Assembly (NCBI RefSeq): GCF_002564005.1
Contig: NZ_PDJG01000001.1
Location: 558,001 to 622,000 of the forward strand
Length of the DNA: 64,000 nucleotides
Direction: 5' to 3'
Source of the DNA: Sanguibacter antarcticus
GTDB lineage: Bacteria; Actinomycetota; Actinomycetes; Actinomycetales; Cellulomonadaceae
Position numbers and translations under genes: made by a program. The notes beneath the pieces are model-generated. The model saw only the letters and a program-made list of their open reading frames with translations, did not search any database and was not told the DNA's origin. This document shows, in pieces, positions 14,848 to 24,193 of this stretch; the stretch's first letter is position 1, and every line of letters starts with the position of its first letter.

Positions 14848-15435
14848 CTATCTTGGGTCGGCGCTGAGCGAGACCTGGAAGTCCTCAGGCTCCAGGACGA
14901 GCCCGTTGGCGAGCGTAGACTCGGCCGGCCGTGTCATGACGAAGACAGCACCGTCGAGGGTGTCCCACGTGAGCGGGAAAGCGACCCACCCCCGCTGGCT
15001 CTGGCCTGGAGCGAGGTCTTCGAGCGGCCAGAAGGTGGCACTCGTGAGCGCCACGTCGAGGCTCGGGCTCGTCTGGACGGAATCTCCCGCGGCGGACTGG
15101 AGACGGAAGTCGGAGGGGCCTGTCGTGGCGGCAACGTCTGCACCGGTCGAGAGAGTCACGTCCACGAGCACGAACGCCTTGACAGCGTCCGAGATATCGA
15201 GGCCACCGGGTACAGGGAAGTTGGGGACGAGCCCGTTGATCGTGACAGTCGACCCGGTGCGAGAGTCGGTGATCGATCTGTCGACCGTGGCGTAGTCGAG
15301 AGAATCGACGGCGGCGGAGCGCGCGGGGACGATCTGACCGTCGCCGCACGCTGCGACCACGAACGTGACCGTGAGGATGGAGACCGCCACGCGTGCGCGG
15401 ACCGCCGCACGGCCAGGCTGGGGCTCTCGCGTCAT
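14848..15435 (-). CDS. Putative lipoprotein, DUF4352-like
   Basis: 195-residue exported lipoprotein. The N-terminus has an Arg-rich n-region, a hydrophobic run (VAVSILTVTFVV) and a lipobox VAAC near residue 30, so the mature protein should be acylated and anchored on the outer face of the membrane. The rest is mostly beta-strand with the pattern of the DUF4352/telokin-like immunoprotective-type extracellular domain (VDVTLSTGADVAA, then GQSQRGWVAFPL). AGGAGGA lies 7 nt before the ATG. It is monocistronic and convergent with ilvD. No enzyme motif is seen; function unknown. Confidence 0.7.
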   Translation of the reverse strand: MTREPQPGRAAVRARVAVSILTVTFVVAACGDGQIVPARSAAVDSLDYATVDRSITDSRTGSTVTINGLVPNFPVPGGLDISDAVKAFVLVDVTLSTGADVAATTGPSDFRLQSAAGDSVQTSPSLDVALTSATFWPLEDLAPGQSQRGWVAFPLTWDTLDGAVFVMTRPAESTLANGLVLEPEDFQVSLSADPR

Positions 15436-15542
15436 GGCCTGTCCTCCTCGTGCAATCGGTGCACAGGCCCGGTCGTCTGCGGACCCGCAGCCTGACGGTC
15501 GTTCGCCGGGCCCCGTTGTGGCCTCACACTCTAGGTGTCACA

Positions 15543-16214
15543 GTGGAGCACATGGCCGTGCTCACTGGTGCTGAGATCGTCGCCGCGCTCCGCGGGACGC
15601 CGTGGAACCTCTTCCTCGGTCGTCTGCATGCCTCGTTCGCTGTCGAGAACCTCGCGGCTGGCGTGCGTCTTGCCGACCGGGTGTCGGAGGCTGCCGACAG
15701 CGCCGGGCACCATCCGGACATCGACCTTCGCTACACCTCCGTCCATCTGGTGCTCGTCAGCCATGACGTCCAGGCGGTCACCGTGCGCGACGTCCGGCTC
15801 GCCCTGACGATCGCTGAGATCGCCAGCGCCGAAGGTCTTGCACCGAGCGCCACCTCGCCCCAGATCACCGAGATCGCCGTGGACGCGCTCGACATCCCAA
15901 CGATCAGACCGTTCTGGAAGACCGTGCTCGCGTACGTCGACGGGATCGATCTCGACTCGGAGGTGGGGGACCTGTGCGACCCGCGGGGGATCGGCCCGTC
16001 AGTCTGGTTCCAGCAGATGTCTGAGCCGAGGGTGCAGCGCAACCGCATCCACCTCGACGTGACGATCGCGCACCGCGAGGCGCCTGCGCGGCTCGCGGCG
16101 GCGCTCGACGCGGGCGGGGTGCTCGTCTCCGACGCGGCCGCTCCACGCTTCTGGGTCGTCGCTGACGCCGAGGGCAACGAGGTGTGCATCTGCACTCCCG
16201 AGGGCCGTCACTGA
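15543..16214 (+). CDS. Pterin carbinolamine dehydratase-like / VOC fusion protein
   Basis: 223-residue two-domain protein. Residues ~5-100 resemble pterin-4a-carbinolamine dehydratase (PCD/DCoH): AGHHPDIDLRYTSVHLVLVSHD matches the family core with the paired His. Residues ~110-222 resemble a glyoxalase/VOC domain (PTIRPFWKTVLAY, then RNRIHLDVTIA and FWVVADAEGNEVCICTP). VOC proteins with this N-terminal half recur in actinobacteria; the substrate is unknown. The start is uncertain: GTG 15543 lies 6 nt after CTAGGT and begins a compact N-terminus; ATG 15552 is an alternative. Longer frames from 15393 overlap the divergent lipoprotein gene and are not used. Confidence 0.7.
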   Translation: MEHMAVLTGAEIVAALRGTPWNLFLGRLHASFAVENLAAGVRLADRVSEAADSAGHHPDIDLRYTSVHLVLVSHDVQAVTVRDVRLALTIAEIASAEGLAPSATSPQITEIAVDALDIPTIRPFWKTVLAYVDGIDLDSEVGDLCDPRGIGPSVWFQQMSEPRVQRNRIHLDVTIAHREAPARLAAALDAGGVLVSDAAAPRFWVVADAEGNEVCICTPEGRH

Positions 16215-16274
16215 GCCCGAATCGCGCGACATGTCTGGTGCAGGTCCCACGGGCTGAGACCCGATGGTCGCCAG

Positions 16275-16303
16275 GTGACATCGCTGCGTGGGAAGCGTAC
16301 TGT
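16275..16303 (+). promoter_or_regulatory. ilvBNC operon promoter
   Basis: -35-like GTGACA (16275-16280), 17-nt spacer and -10 TACTGT (16298-16303). It lies 7 nt before the GTG of the leader peptide and ~300 nt before ilvB, which makes the long untranslated leader that carries the attenuator. Confidence 0.7.
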
Positions 16304-16310
16304 GCTTCGT

Positions 16311-16355
16311 GTGCAGACTTCCATTCTCGTAGTACTTCCTAGGCGCGCCGGCTGA
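16311..16355 (+). CDS. ilvL: ilvB operon leader peptide (attenuation)
   Basis: 14-codon reading frame GTG...TGA encoding MQTSILVVLPRRAG, with five branched-chain codons in a row (ATT CTC GTA GTA CTT). It lies between a good promoter and a T-tailed terminator upstream of ilvB, the layout of ribosome-mediated attenuation. The GTG is 7 nt after TACTGT with no RBS, so the leader is probably read from a leaderless end. A second in-frame GTG at 16302 would give MLRVQTSILVVLPRRAG but overlaps the -10. Attenuation of ilvB operons by such peptides is known in actinobacteria. Confidence 0.75.
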   Translation: MQTSILVVLPRRAG

Positions 16356-16384
16356 GGCCTTCCACTTAGGTCTCGTCAGCGCGC
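16343..16384 (+). promoter_or_regulatory. Pause/anti-terminator hairpin region of the ilvB leader
   Basis: GAGGCC pairs with GGTCTC around the loop TTCCACTTA, and flanking GCGCG with CGCGC extends the fold. It starts just after the control codons and ends before the terminator, so ribosome position on the ILVVL codons could select between folds. The exact alternative pairing needs folding software. Confidence 0.5.
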
Positions 16385-16386
16385 TT

Positions 16387-16424
16387 ACCCCTCGAAGAGC
16401 CCTACCGGGTACGAGGGGTTTTTT
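16387..16424 (+). terminator. ilvB attenuator (Rho-independent terminator)
   Basis: ACCCCTCG pairs with CGAGGGGT, with a weak inner CCC/GGG, followed directly by TTTTTT (16419-16424). It sits 32 nt after the leader-peptide stop and 187 nt before ilvB, so it ends transcription before the structural genes unless antitermination occurs. Confidence 0.8.
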
Positions 16425-16610
16425 CATGTCATCACCACATGTCACTGGCACACACGCCATCACAGTGACCGTCGGTCCGCCGCTCACGAGGCACAGGATC
16501 GTCAGTCACCCCGCACGCCCAGGGCACCAGCCTCGGCGTCAACGCCTGCCGAGCTCGACCAGCAGGACCGGCAGCAGCTTCCACCCAGTTCCAGCACACA
16601 GGAGAACCTG
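16425..16610. other. ilvB 5' untranslated region after the attenuator
   Basis: 186 nt without a credible gene. The only clear element is AGGAG 6 nt before the ilvB ATG. The tract is C/A-rich, as the ilvB N-terminal extension is, but no leader frame or T-box motif is seen. Confidence 0.5.
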
Positions 16611-18515
16611 ATGGTCCAGGGCCCCACCCCGACACCGATGCGAAGCGGACCGACGTCCGACGCTGACGCTGACGCGACGCAGGCACCGATGCCCAGCGCG
16701 CCCAAGCCAGCGCCGCGCGGATCGGCACCCGCGCAGCGTCGCGCAGCCACCGAGATCGTCGCGCCGCACGAGGTGTCCGGCGCCGAGTCGATCGTCCGAT
16801 CTCTCGAGTCAGCCGGCGTCGAGGTCGTCTTCGGCATCCCCGGAGGCGCGATCCTCCCGACGTACGACCCGCTCATGGACTCGAAGAAGCTCCGGCACAT
16901 CCTCGTGCGGCACGAGCAGGGTGGCGGTCACGCGGCCTCGGGATACGCCCACGCGACCGGTCGCGTGGGCGTGACGATGGCGACGTCGGGGCCGGGAGCG
17001 ACCAACCTCGTCACCCCCATCGCCGACGCCAACATGGACTCGATCCCCATGGTCGCGATCACGGGACAGGTGGGCGCGTCCCTCATCGGGACCGACGCCT
17101 TCCAGGAGGCCGACATCGTCGGCATCACGCTGCCGATCACCAAGCACAACTTTCTCGTGACGAACCCGGACGACATCCCCCGGGTCATCGCGGAAGCCTT
17201 CCACATCGCGTCGACCGGTCGTCCCGGCCCTGTCCTCGTCGACATCGCGAAGTCTGCGATGCAGGCACGGACGACGTTCTCGTGGCCTCAGGAGATGAAC
17301 CTTCCCGGCTACCACCCGGTGACGAAGCCGCACAGCAAGCAGATCCGCGAAGCCGCACGCCTGCTCGCAGGTGCGCGACGTCCCGTGCTCTACATCGGTG
17401 GGGGAGCGATCCGTTCCGGCGCTGCTGCCGAGCTGCGCAAGCTCGTCGACCTCTCCGGTGCGGCCGCCGTCACGACGCTCATGGCCCGGGGCGCGCTCCC
17501 GGACACCCATCCGCAGAACCTCGGCATGCCGGGCATGCACGGCACGGTCCCGGCCGTCTCTGCGCTGCAGAAGGCCGACCTCGTCTTTGCTCTCGGGGCA
17601 CGGTTTGACGACCGTGTCACAGGAAAGCTCTCGAGCTTCGCGCCGCACGCCACCATCATCCATGCAGACATCGACCCCGCAGAGATCGGCAAGAACCGGA
17701 CGGCGGACGTGCCGATCGTCGGTGACCTCAAGGAGGTCATCGCCGACCTGCTGCCCGAGCTCCAGCGTGAGCACGACGAGCACGGCAAGCCTGATCTCGA
17801 GGCCTGGTGGCGCCAGATCGACAGCTGGCGCGAGACCTACCCGCTGGGCTTCACCGAGCCCGAGGACGGTCACCTCTCTCCGCAGCACGTCATCTCACGG
17901 CTCGGTGAGATCTCCGGACCGGACACCATCTATGTCGCAGGGGTGGGGCAGCACCAGATGTGGGCGGCCCAGTTCATCAAGTACGAGCACCCCAACACGT
18001 GGCTCAACTCTGGTGGCCTCGGCACGATGGGCTACTCGATCCCGGCCGCGATGGGCGCGAAGGTGGGGCAGCCCGACCGGACCGTCTGGGCGATCGACGG
18101 CGACGGCTGTTTCCAGATGACCAACCAGGAGCTCGCGACCTGCACCATCAACGACATCCCTATCAAGGTCGCGCTCATCAACAACTCGTCCCTCGGCATG
18201 GTGCGCCAGTGGCAGACGCTCTTCTACGAGTCTCGCTACTCCAACACCGACCTCAACACGGGTCACGGCACCCGACGCATCCCTGACTTTGTCAAGCTTG
18301 CAGACGCGTACGGGTGCGTCGGGATCCGGGTCGAGCACGCCAACGAGGTCGACGCAGCGATCAAGCGCGCCGAGCAGATCAACGACCAGCCCGTGGTCAT
18401 CGACTTCAACGTCTCTCGGGACGCGATGGTCTGGCCCATGGTCGCGACCGGCGTGAGCAACGACGACATCCAGTACGCACGCGGCATCTCGCCCGCGTGG
18501 GACCGCGAAGACTGA
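16611..18515 (+). CDS. ilvB: Acetolactate synthase large subunit
   Basis: 634-residue ThDP/FAD enzyme that makes acetolactate (valine, leucine) and acetohydroxybutyrate (isoleucine). The core begins at ~residue 52 ([20 protein letters not shown]), with the ThDP-activating Glu in [15 protein letters not shown], the FAD region [15 protein letters not shown], and the C-terminal ThDP-Mg motif [14 protein letters not shown]...[12 protein letters not shown]. The first ~50 residues are a Pro/Ala-rich extension absent from shorter homologues; AGGAG before ATG 16611 supports this start. First structural gene of ilvBNC, behind an attenuator; ilvN follows 20 nt later. Confidence 0.97.
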   Translation: MVQGPTPTPMRSGPTSDADADATQAPMPSAPKPAPRGSAPAQRRAATEIVAPHEVSGAESIVRSLESAGVEVVFGIPGGAILPTYDPLMDSKKLRHILVRHEQGGGHAASGYAHATGRVGVTMATSGPGATNLVTPIADANMDSIPMVAITGQVGASLIGTDAFQEADIVGITLPITKHNFLVTNPDDIPRVIAEAFHIASTGRPGPVLVDIAKSAMQARTTFSWPQEMNLPGYHPVTKPHSKQIREAARLLAGARRPVLYIGGGAIRSGAAAELRKLVDLSGAAAVTTLMARGALPDTHPQNLGMPGMHGTVPAVSALQKADLVFALGARFDDRVTGKLSSFAPHATIIHADIDPAEIGKNRTADVPIVGDLKEVIADLLPELQREHDEHGKPDLEAWWRQIDSWRETYPLGFTEPEDGHLSPQHVISRLGEISGPDTIYVAGVGQHQMWAAQFIKYEHPNTWLNSGGLGTMGYSIPAAMGAKVGQPDRTVWAIDGDGCFQMTNQELATCTINDIPIKVALINNSSLGMVRQWQTLFYESRYSNTDLNTGHGTRRIPDFVKLADAYGCVGIRVEHANEVDAAIKRAEQINDQPVVIDFNVSRDAMVWPMVATGVSNDDIQYARGISPAWDRED

Positions 18516-18535
18516 CTGGGAAGGCAGAAGAAGAC

Positions 18536-19060
18536 ATGACTCGTCATACCCTCTCGGTGCTCGTGGAGAACAAGCCCGGTGTGCTCACGCGCATCGCTGG
18601 CCTCTTTGCCCGCAGGTCGTTCAACATCCACTCCCTCGCGGTCGGGCCGACCGAGCACGAGGACCTCTCCCGCGTGACTGTCGTGGTCGACGTGGACGAG
18701 CTCCCGCTCGAGCAGGTGACGAAGCAGCTGAACAAGCTCGTCAACGTCATCAAGATCGTCGAGCTCGACCCGGGTGCCGCGGTCCAGCGCGAGCTCATGC
18801 TCGTCAAGGTCCGCGCCGACCTGGCGAACCGCACGCACGTCCTCGAGGTGGTCCAGCTCTTCCGTGCGCACGTCGTCGACGTCGTGCCGGACGCTGTGAC
18901 GATCGAGGCGACCGGGAACCCGGAAAAGCTGGTCGCGCTCCTCGGCGCTCTCGAGCCGTTCGGCATCCGTGAGATCGTCAAGTCCGGCACCGTCGGCATC
19001 GGCCGTGGTGCCCGCTCGATCACGGACCGGGCGCTGGAACGCGTCGCGCGAACCGCCTGA
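18536..19060 (+). CDS. ilvN: Acetolactate synthase small (regulatory) subunit
   Basis: 174-residue regulatory subunit. The N-terminal ACT domain starts TLSVLVENKPGVLTRIAGLF and contains RSFNIHSLAVGPTE; a second ACT-like domain follows (RELMLVKVRADL...IVDVVPD-type). Such subunits bind valine for feedback inhibition and raise catalytic activity of IlvB. Length matches other actinobacterial IlvN. The start ATG 18536 follows a purine-rich GGGAAGGCAGAAGAAG; a longer frame would lie inside ilvB. Second gene of ilvBNC. Confidence 0.97.
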   Translation: MTRHTLSVLVENKPGVLTRIAGLFARRSFNIHSLAVGPTEHEDLSRVTVVVDVDELPLEQVTKQLNKLVNVIKIVELDPGAAVQRELMLVKVRADLANRTHVLEVVQLFRAHVVDVVPDAVTIEATGNPEKLVALLGALEPFGIREIVKSGTVGIGRGARSITDRALERVARTA

Positions 19061-20146
<1,086 letters not shown>

Positions 20147-20170
20147 CGCCTCGCTCCACCCGAGCCTGAC

Positions 20171-20218
20171 CCTCGAGGGCGGGTCGACCTGCACACGCAG
20201 GCCGACCCGCCCTCGAGG
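20171..20218 (+). terminator. Hairpin terminator after ilvBNC
   Basis: 22-bp inverted repeat (CCTCGAGGGCGGGTCG... / ...CGACCCGCCCTCGAGG) with one mismatch and an ACAC loop, 24 nt after the ilvC stop. No T-tail, as for other hairpins here. Confidence 0.75.
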
Positions 20219-20282
20219 CGTCCGTGGGGTCGAGGTGGCCGCTTCGCCGTGCAGAGGGTGAAGATGGTGATTGACTGGGACC

Positions 20283-21311
20283 ATGCCACTCGAAGGAACG
20301 TATGAGCCCAGCTCGGAGAAGCGCGCACGCGACCAGGTCGAGGAGTACGAGGCCTCGGGCGGGACGCGAGGGACGACGCTGCGAGACATGCCCGTGGTCA
20401 TCCTCACGACGATAGGTGCCAAGTCCGGGATGATCCGCAAGACGCCGCTCATGCGGGTCGAGCACGCCGGGCGCTACGCGGTCGTCGCTTCGCTCGGCGG
20501 CGCACCGAAGCACCCGGTCTGGTACTTCAACCTCGTCGCAGACCCGCGGGTGGAGCTCCAGGACGGACCTCGGAAGTGGGACATGGTGGCGCGCGAGGTG
20601 ATCGGGTCCGAACGCGACGTGTGGTGGATGCGGGCTGTCGCGGCCTACCCCGACTATGCGGACTACGCGCTCGCGACCGAGCGCACCATCCCGGTCGTCG
20701 TCCTCGAGCCGCGAGAGCACGACACACCCCAGACGGACGCGGTGCCGTCGAACGAGGACGAGTCGCCGTATGCCGGGGTCGAGGCCGCCCAGCGCACGGG
20801 TCAGCCCGCGCCAGACGGCGAGATCGCGGACTTCTGGGAGGTCGCGCGTGTCCATGCTGGCCTCGGCGACATCGCCGTCGTCGGTGGGGTGAGCGCCGCT
20901 GCGGGCGTTGCGCCGGCAGGCTGGGCCTTCGGGGACAACCCGGTCATGGCTGACGAGCTTCTCGCGCTCGTGCTCGCAGAGACCAAGACCGCGACGTCGT
21001 CGGCGCTCTCTGACTACGACGCCGAGGACGTGTCGTTGCCCGAAGCCGGTGACCTGTCGATCATCCTCGACGGAGAAGGGCACCCGGCTGCGCTCATCCG
21101 CACCACCGAGGTCGAGATCGTGCCGTTCGAGGCAGTCACAGAAGACTTTGCGGCAGCAGAAGGCGAGGGGGACCGGTCGCTGGAGTCATGGCGCGACGGG
21201 CACACCTCGTACTTCACGCGCATCCTCGGGGTCCCTGAGGTGCCTGCCGATCTCCAGGTCGTGACCGAGCGGTTCGTGCTGCTCTACCCGACCACCACCC
21301 ACCGGTCGTGA
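20283..21311 (+). CDS. DDN-type nitroreductase / ASCH domain fusion protein
   Basis: ~342 residues in two parts. Residues ~5-145 match the deazaflavin (F420)-dependent nitroreductase family: [39 protein letters not shown] and a basic/aromatic C-terminal part ([22 protein letters not shown]). Residues ~180-335 match an ASCH domain: [58 protein letters not shown] and [12 protein letters not shown] proteins are thought to bind RNA or nucleosides; some are amidohydrolases of N4-acetylcytidine. The two families are normally separate. Start uncertain: ATG 20283 or TTG 20271; neither has a strong RBS. Monocistronic. Confidence 0.8.
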   Translation: MPLEGTYEPSSEKRARDQVEEYEASGGTRGTTLRDMPVVILTTIGAKSGMIRKTPLMRVEHAGRYAVVASLGGAPKHPVWYFNLVADPRVELQDGPRKWDMVAREVIGSERDVWWMRAVAAYPDYADYALATERTIPVVVLEPREHDTPQTDAVPSNEDESPYAGVEAAQRTGQPAPDGEIADFWEVARVHAGLGDIAVVGGVSAAAGVAPAGWAFGDNPVMADELLALVLAETKTATSSALSDYDAEDVSLPEAGDLSIILDGEGHPAALIRTTEVEIVPFEAVTEDFAAAEGEGDRSLESWRDGHTSYFTRILGVPEVPADLQVVTERFVLLYPTTTHRS

Positions 21312-21354
21312 GGCCGACGACCTCGGAGGGCGTCGGCCGGGCGAGCGCGGCGCG

Positions 21355-21675
21355 CTACGAGCTCGTCGAGGCCGGGACGCTGAGCACGACCTCGAACTCG
21401 AGCAGCTGCGCTCCCTGCGCGACGGGCGCAGGACGTTCTCCGGACCCCGCGTGGGCTGCACGCCCCGAGCCTGATGCCCAGGCCTGGTAGTCCTCCTCGG
21501 TCTCCCACTGCGTGTAGACGAAGTAGCGCGTCTCGCCGGCGACAGGACGCAGGAGCTCGAAGCCGAGGAATCCTGGAGAACCCTCGACGGCCCCTGCCCG
21601 GGCGGCGAAGCGCTTCTCGAGCTCGGTACCGGAACCTTCGGGGACGGTGATCGCATTGATCTTCACAACAGTCAT
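21355..21675 (-). CDS. MhuD-like heme-degrading monooxygenase (ABM fold)
   Basis: 106-residue antibiotic-biosynthesis-monooxygenase-fold protein. It aligns without gaps to what I recall of mycobacterial MhuD: VVKINAI at the start, PGFLGFELLRPV, then WETEEDYQAW and AAHAG. The three residues important in MhuD catalysis and heme binding fall at identical numbers, N7, W66 and H75. MhuD-type enzymes open heme to release iron without CO. Two differences are a GSGERPAPVAQGAQ stretch after the His and a short tail. It is convergent with the DDN-ASCH gene and divergent from leuB. No siderophore or heme-uptake gene is nearby. Confidence 0.82.
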   Translation of the reverse strand: MTVVKINAITVPEGSGTELEKRFAARAGAVEGSPGFLGFELLRPVAGETRYFVYTQWETEEDYQAWASGSGRAAHAGSGERPAPVAQGAQLLEFEVVLSVPASTSS

Positions 21676-21808
21676 GGGTTCAGCATCCCACCTCGCGCGT
21701 GTGGGGCGGGGTGCGCGCAGACGCGCGTCGCACGGCTGAGCCCTGACTCGGTCTCGCTGCGCGTTGATCGGATACTGAGATGCGCGTCCCGCTCCCTGGG
21801 ACCGTGCG

Positions 21809-21814
21809 TAAGAT
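21809..21814 (+). promoter_or_regulatory. leuB -10 element (leaderless)
   Basis: TAAGAT, then 7 nt (CTCCGAC), then the leuB ATG at 21822, without an RBS. The spacing equals that at ilvD and the ilvB leader. Confidence 0.6.
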
Positions 21815-21821
21815 CTCCGAC

Positions 21822-22865
21822 ATGACGCGGAACATCGATCTTGCAGTGGTCGCCGGCGACGGAATCGGGATCGAGGTCGTCGAGCAGGGGCTCGCGGTCC
21901 TCGATGCGGTGCTCGCTGGCTCGGACATCACGGTGACCACGACGGAGTTCAACCTCGGCGCCCAGCGCTGGCACGCGACAGGGGAGACCCTCACCGACTC
22001 CGACCTGGCCGCGATCCGTACGCACGACGCTATCCTTCTCGGTGCCATCGGCGACCCGTCCGTCCCCTCAGGTGTCCTCGAGCGCGGGCTGCTCCTCAAG
22101 CTGCGTTTCGCGCTCGACCACTACGTCAACCTTCGCCCGGGCAAGCTCTACGAGGGCGTGCGGTCACCGCTCGCCGAGCCAGGAGACATCGACTTCGTCG
22201 TCGTCCGCGAGGGGACCGAAGGGCCGTACGTCGGCAACGGCGGAGCGATCCGCGTCGGGACGCCGCACGAGGTCGCCAACGAGGTCAGCGTCAACACGGC
22301 GTTCGGCGTCGAGCGGGTCGTGCGCGACGCCTTCTCCCGCGCTCAGGGGCGACCTCGCAAGCACCTGACCCTCGTGCACAAGCACAACGTCCTCGTTCAC
22401 GCCGGGCACCTGTGGCGCCGGACGGTCGAGGCCGTCAACGCCGACTTCCCGGACGTCACGACCGACTACCTCCACGTGGACGCCGCGACGATCTTCCTCA
22501 CGACGAACCCGTCGCGCTTCGACGTCATCGTCACCGACAACCTGTTCGGTGACATCCTCACCGACCAGGCAGCAGCGATCACGGGCGGCATCGGCCTGGC
22601 GGCGTCGGCGAACATCAACCCCGACCGGACGTCGCCGTCGATGTTCGAGCCGGTGCACGGTTCGGCACCGGACATCGCAGGCCAGGGAAAGGCCGACCCG
22701 ACAGCGACGGTGCTGTCTGTGAAGATGCTTCTCGATCACCTGGGACTCCCGGACGAGGCGCAGCGCGTCGAGACCGCCGTCGCTGCAGACCTCGCCGTCC
22801 GGGGGAGCCGAGTACGCTCGACGGCCGAGGTCGGCGCCGAGCTCGCGGAGCGTGTGCGCGGCTGA
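21822..22865 (+). CDS. leuB: 3-isopropylmalate dehydrogenase
   Basis: 347-residue NAD-dependent decarboxylating dehydrogenase of leucine synthesis; the same enzyme normally oxidises 3-methylmalate in the citramalate route to isoleucine. Seen: [14 protein letters not shown] near the start, [18 protein letters not shown], the Lys/Asp catalytic segments [12 protein letters not shown] and [15 protein letters not shown], and [21 protein letters not shown] near the C-terminus (family signature). Length is normal. The ATG at 21822 is chosen over 21780 because of the TAAGAT hexamer and the alignment of the N-terminus. ilvE follows 120 nt later on the same strand. Confidence 0.97.
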   Translation: MTRNIDLAVVAGDGIGIEVVEQGLAVLDAVLAGSDITVTTTEFNLGAQRWHATGETLTDSDLAAIRTHDAILLGAIGDPSVPSGVLERGLLLKLRFALDHYVNLRPGKLYEGVRSPLAEPGDIDFVVVREGTEGPYVGNGGAIRVGTPHEVANEVSVNTAFGVERVVRDAFSRAQGRPRKHLTLVHKHNVLVHAGHLWRRTVEAVNADFPDVTTDYLHVDAATIFLTTNPSRFDVIVTDNLFGDILTDQAAAITGGIGLAASANINPDRTSPSMFEPVHGSAPDIAGQGKADPTATVLSVKMLLDHLGLPDEAQRVETAVAADLAVRGSRVRSTAEVGAELAERVRG

Positions 22866-22985
22866 TCGTCTCCTTGGTCGTCTTCACCGGAACCCCGGTC
22901 GGACAGACCTCGTGCAGCACGTCGGACCCATTCGAGGGCTCGGCGTGGGAAAATGCACAGGTCGCCAGGTGAAAGGCTTTTGACC

Positions 22986-24113
22986 ATGAGCATCGCTCTC
23001 CCAGAATCGTCCACGACCATCGACGACGTCGTGGCACGCTTCGAGATCCACAGCACGGACACGCCTCTTCCCGCCGACGAGCGGGCAGCGGCCATCGCCT
23101 CGCCCAAGTTCGGCACCGTCTTCACCGACCACATGGCTCGCGTCACGTGGACGTCGGGGGAGGGATGGACGGACCGGCGCGTCGAGAAGTACGGTCCGCT
23201 CCTCCTCGACCCGGCCAGTGCGGTGCTGCACTACGGGCAGGAGATCTTCGAAGGGCTCAAGGCATACCGCCACCACGACGGTAGCGTCTGGGCGTTCCGC
23301 CCCGAAGCCAACGCCGCCCGGTTCGCGCGCTCCGCCGAGCGGCTCGCGCTCCCTGTGCTTCCCGCCGAGGACTTCATCGGCGCGGCGGCTGCGCTCGTCC
23401 GCACAGACGTCGAGTGGGTGCCCGACGGCGAGGAAGCGAGCCTCTACCTCAGGCCGTTCATGTACGCATCGGAGGCGTTCCTCGGTGTGCGTCCCTCCCT
23501 CGAGGCGGAGTTCCTCGTCATCGCGTCGCCGGTCGGCCCGTACTTCGCCGGAGGCGTCAAGCCCGTGGCGATCTGGGTCGCTCAGGACTTCCACCGTGCC
23601 GGCGCAGGCGGCACCGGTGCAGCGAAGTGCGGCGGCAACTATGCGGCGAGCCTCTTGCCGCAGACGCAGGCGCACGAGAAGGGTTGCGAGCAGGTCTGCT
23701 TCCTCGATGCGTCGACCAACACCGCGATCGAAGAGCTCGGCGGGATGAACGTCTTCTTCGTCCGGGCCGACGGCTCGGTCGAGACCCCTGAGCTCACGGG
23801 CTCGATCCTCGAGGGCGTCACGCGCTCCTCGATCATCACGCTCCTCACGGATCGCGGGCACGAGGTCGTCGAACGTCGGATCCTTCTCTCGGAGGTTCGC
23901 GAAGGTCTTGCGGACGGCTCCTACGCGGAGGTCTTCGCGTGCGGCACAGCCGCGGTCATCACCCCGATCGGGCGTCTTGCCGGCGAAGACTTCGATCTCA
24001 CGATCGCTGACGGTTCCGCAGGCAGCGTGACCATGACGATCCGCGGCGAGCTCACCGACATCCAGAACGGGCGTGCTGCCGACCGCCACGGATGGATGAC
24101 GCGCCTCGTCTGA
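22986..24113 (+). CDS. ilvE: Branched-chain amino acid aminotransferase
   Basis: 375-residue class IV PLP aminotransferase that makes valine, leucine and isoleucine from their keto acids with glutamate. The Schiff-base lysine is K214 in GGTGAAKCGGNYAASL; other marks are GQEIFEGLKAYR (substrate gate), YLRPFMYASEAFLGV and ELGGMNVFFV. Length and motif order fit the actinobacterial IlvE. The ATG 22986 has AAAGG 9 nt upstream; the in-frame ATG at 22953 has no support. It is last in this cluster and ends in a perfect hairpin. Confidence 0.97.
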   Translation: MSIALPESSTTIDDVVARFEIHSTDTPLPADERAAAIASPKFGTVFTDHMARVTWTSGEGWTDRRVEKYGPLLLDPASAVLHYGQEIFEGLKAYRHHDGSVWAFRPEANAARFARSAERLALPVLPAEDFIGAAAALVRTDVEWVPDGEEASLYLRPFMYASEAFLGVRPSLEAEFLVIASPVGPYFAGGVKPVAIWVAQDFHRAGAGGTGAAKCGGNYAASLLPQTQAHEKGCEQVCFLDASTNTAIEELGGMNVFFVRADGSVETPELTGSILEGVTRSSIITLLTDRGHEVVERRILLSEVREGLADGSYAEVFACGTAAVITPIGRLAGEDFDLTIADGSAGSVTMTIRGELTDIQNGRAADRHGWMTRLV

Positions 24114-24119
24114 GGTTCG

Positions 24120-24165
24120 CACGACGAGGCTGGCCGGTCCCCGAGGACCGGCCAGCCTCGTCGTG
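24120..24165. terminator. Perfect 21-bp hairpin after ilvE (bidirectional)
   Basis: ACGACGAGGCTGGCCGGTCC pairs exactly with its complement across a CCGA loop, plus one further C-G pair. It lies between convergent ilvE and the ABC permease gene. No T-run. Confidence 0.75.
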
Positions 24166-24193
24166 GCGCGGTCCGCTCATCCAGCGTGGGCCG

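Noticed and set aside
16425..16610. T-box riboswitch before ilvB
   Set aside because: No T-box sequence or specifier loop is seen; the leader peptide plus terminator explains the region.
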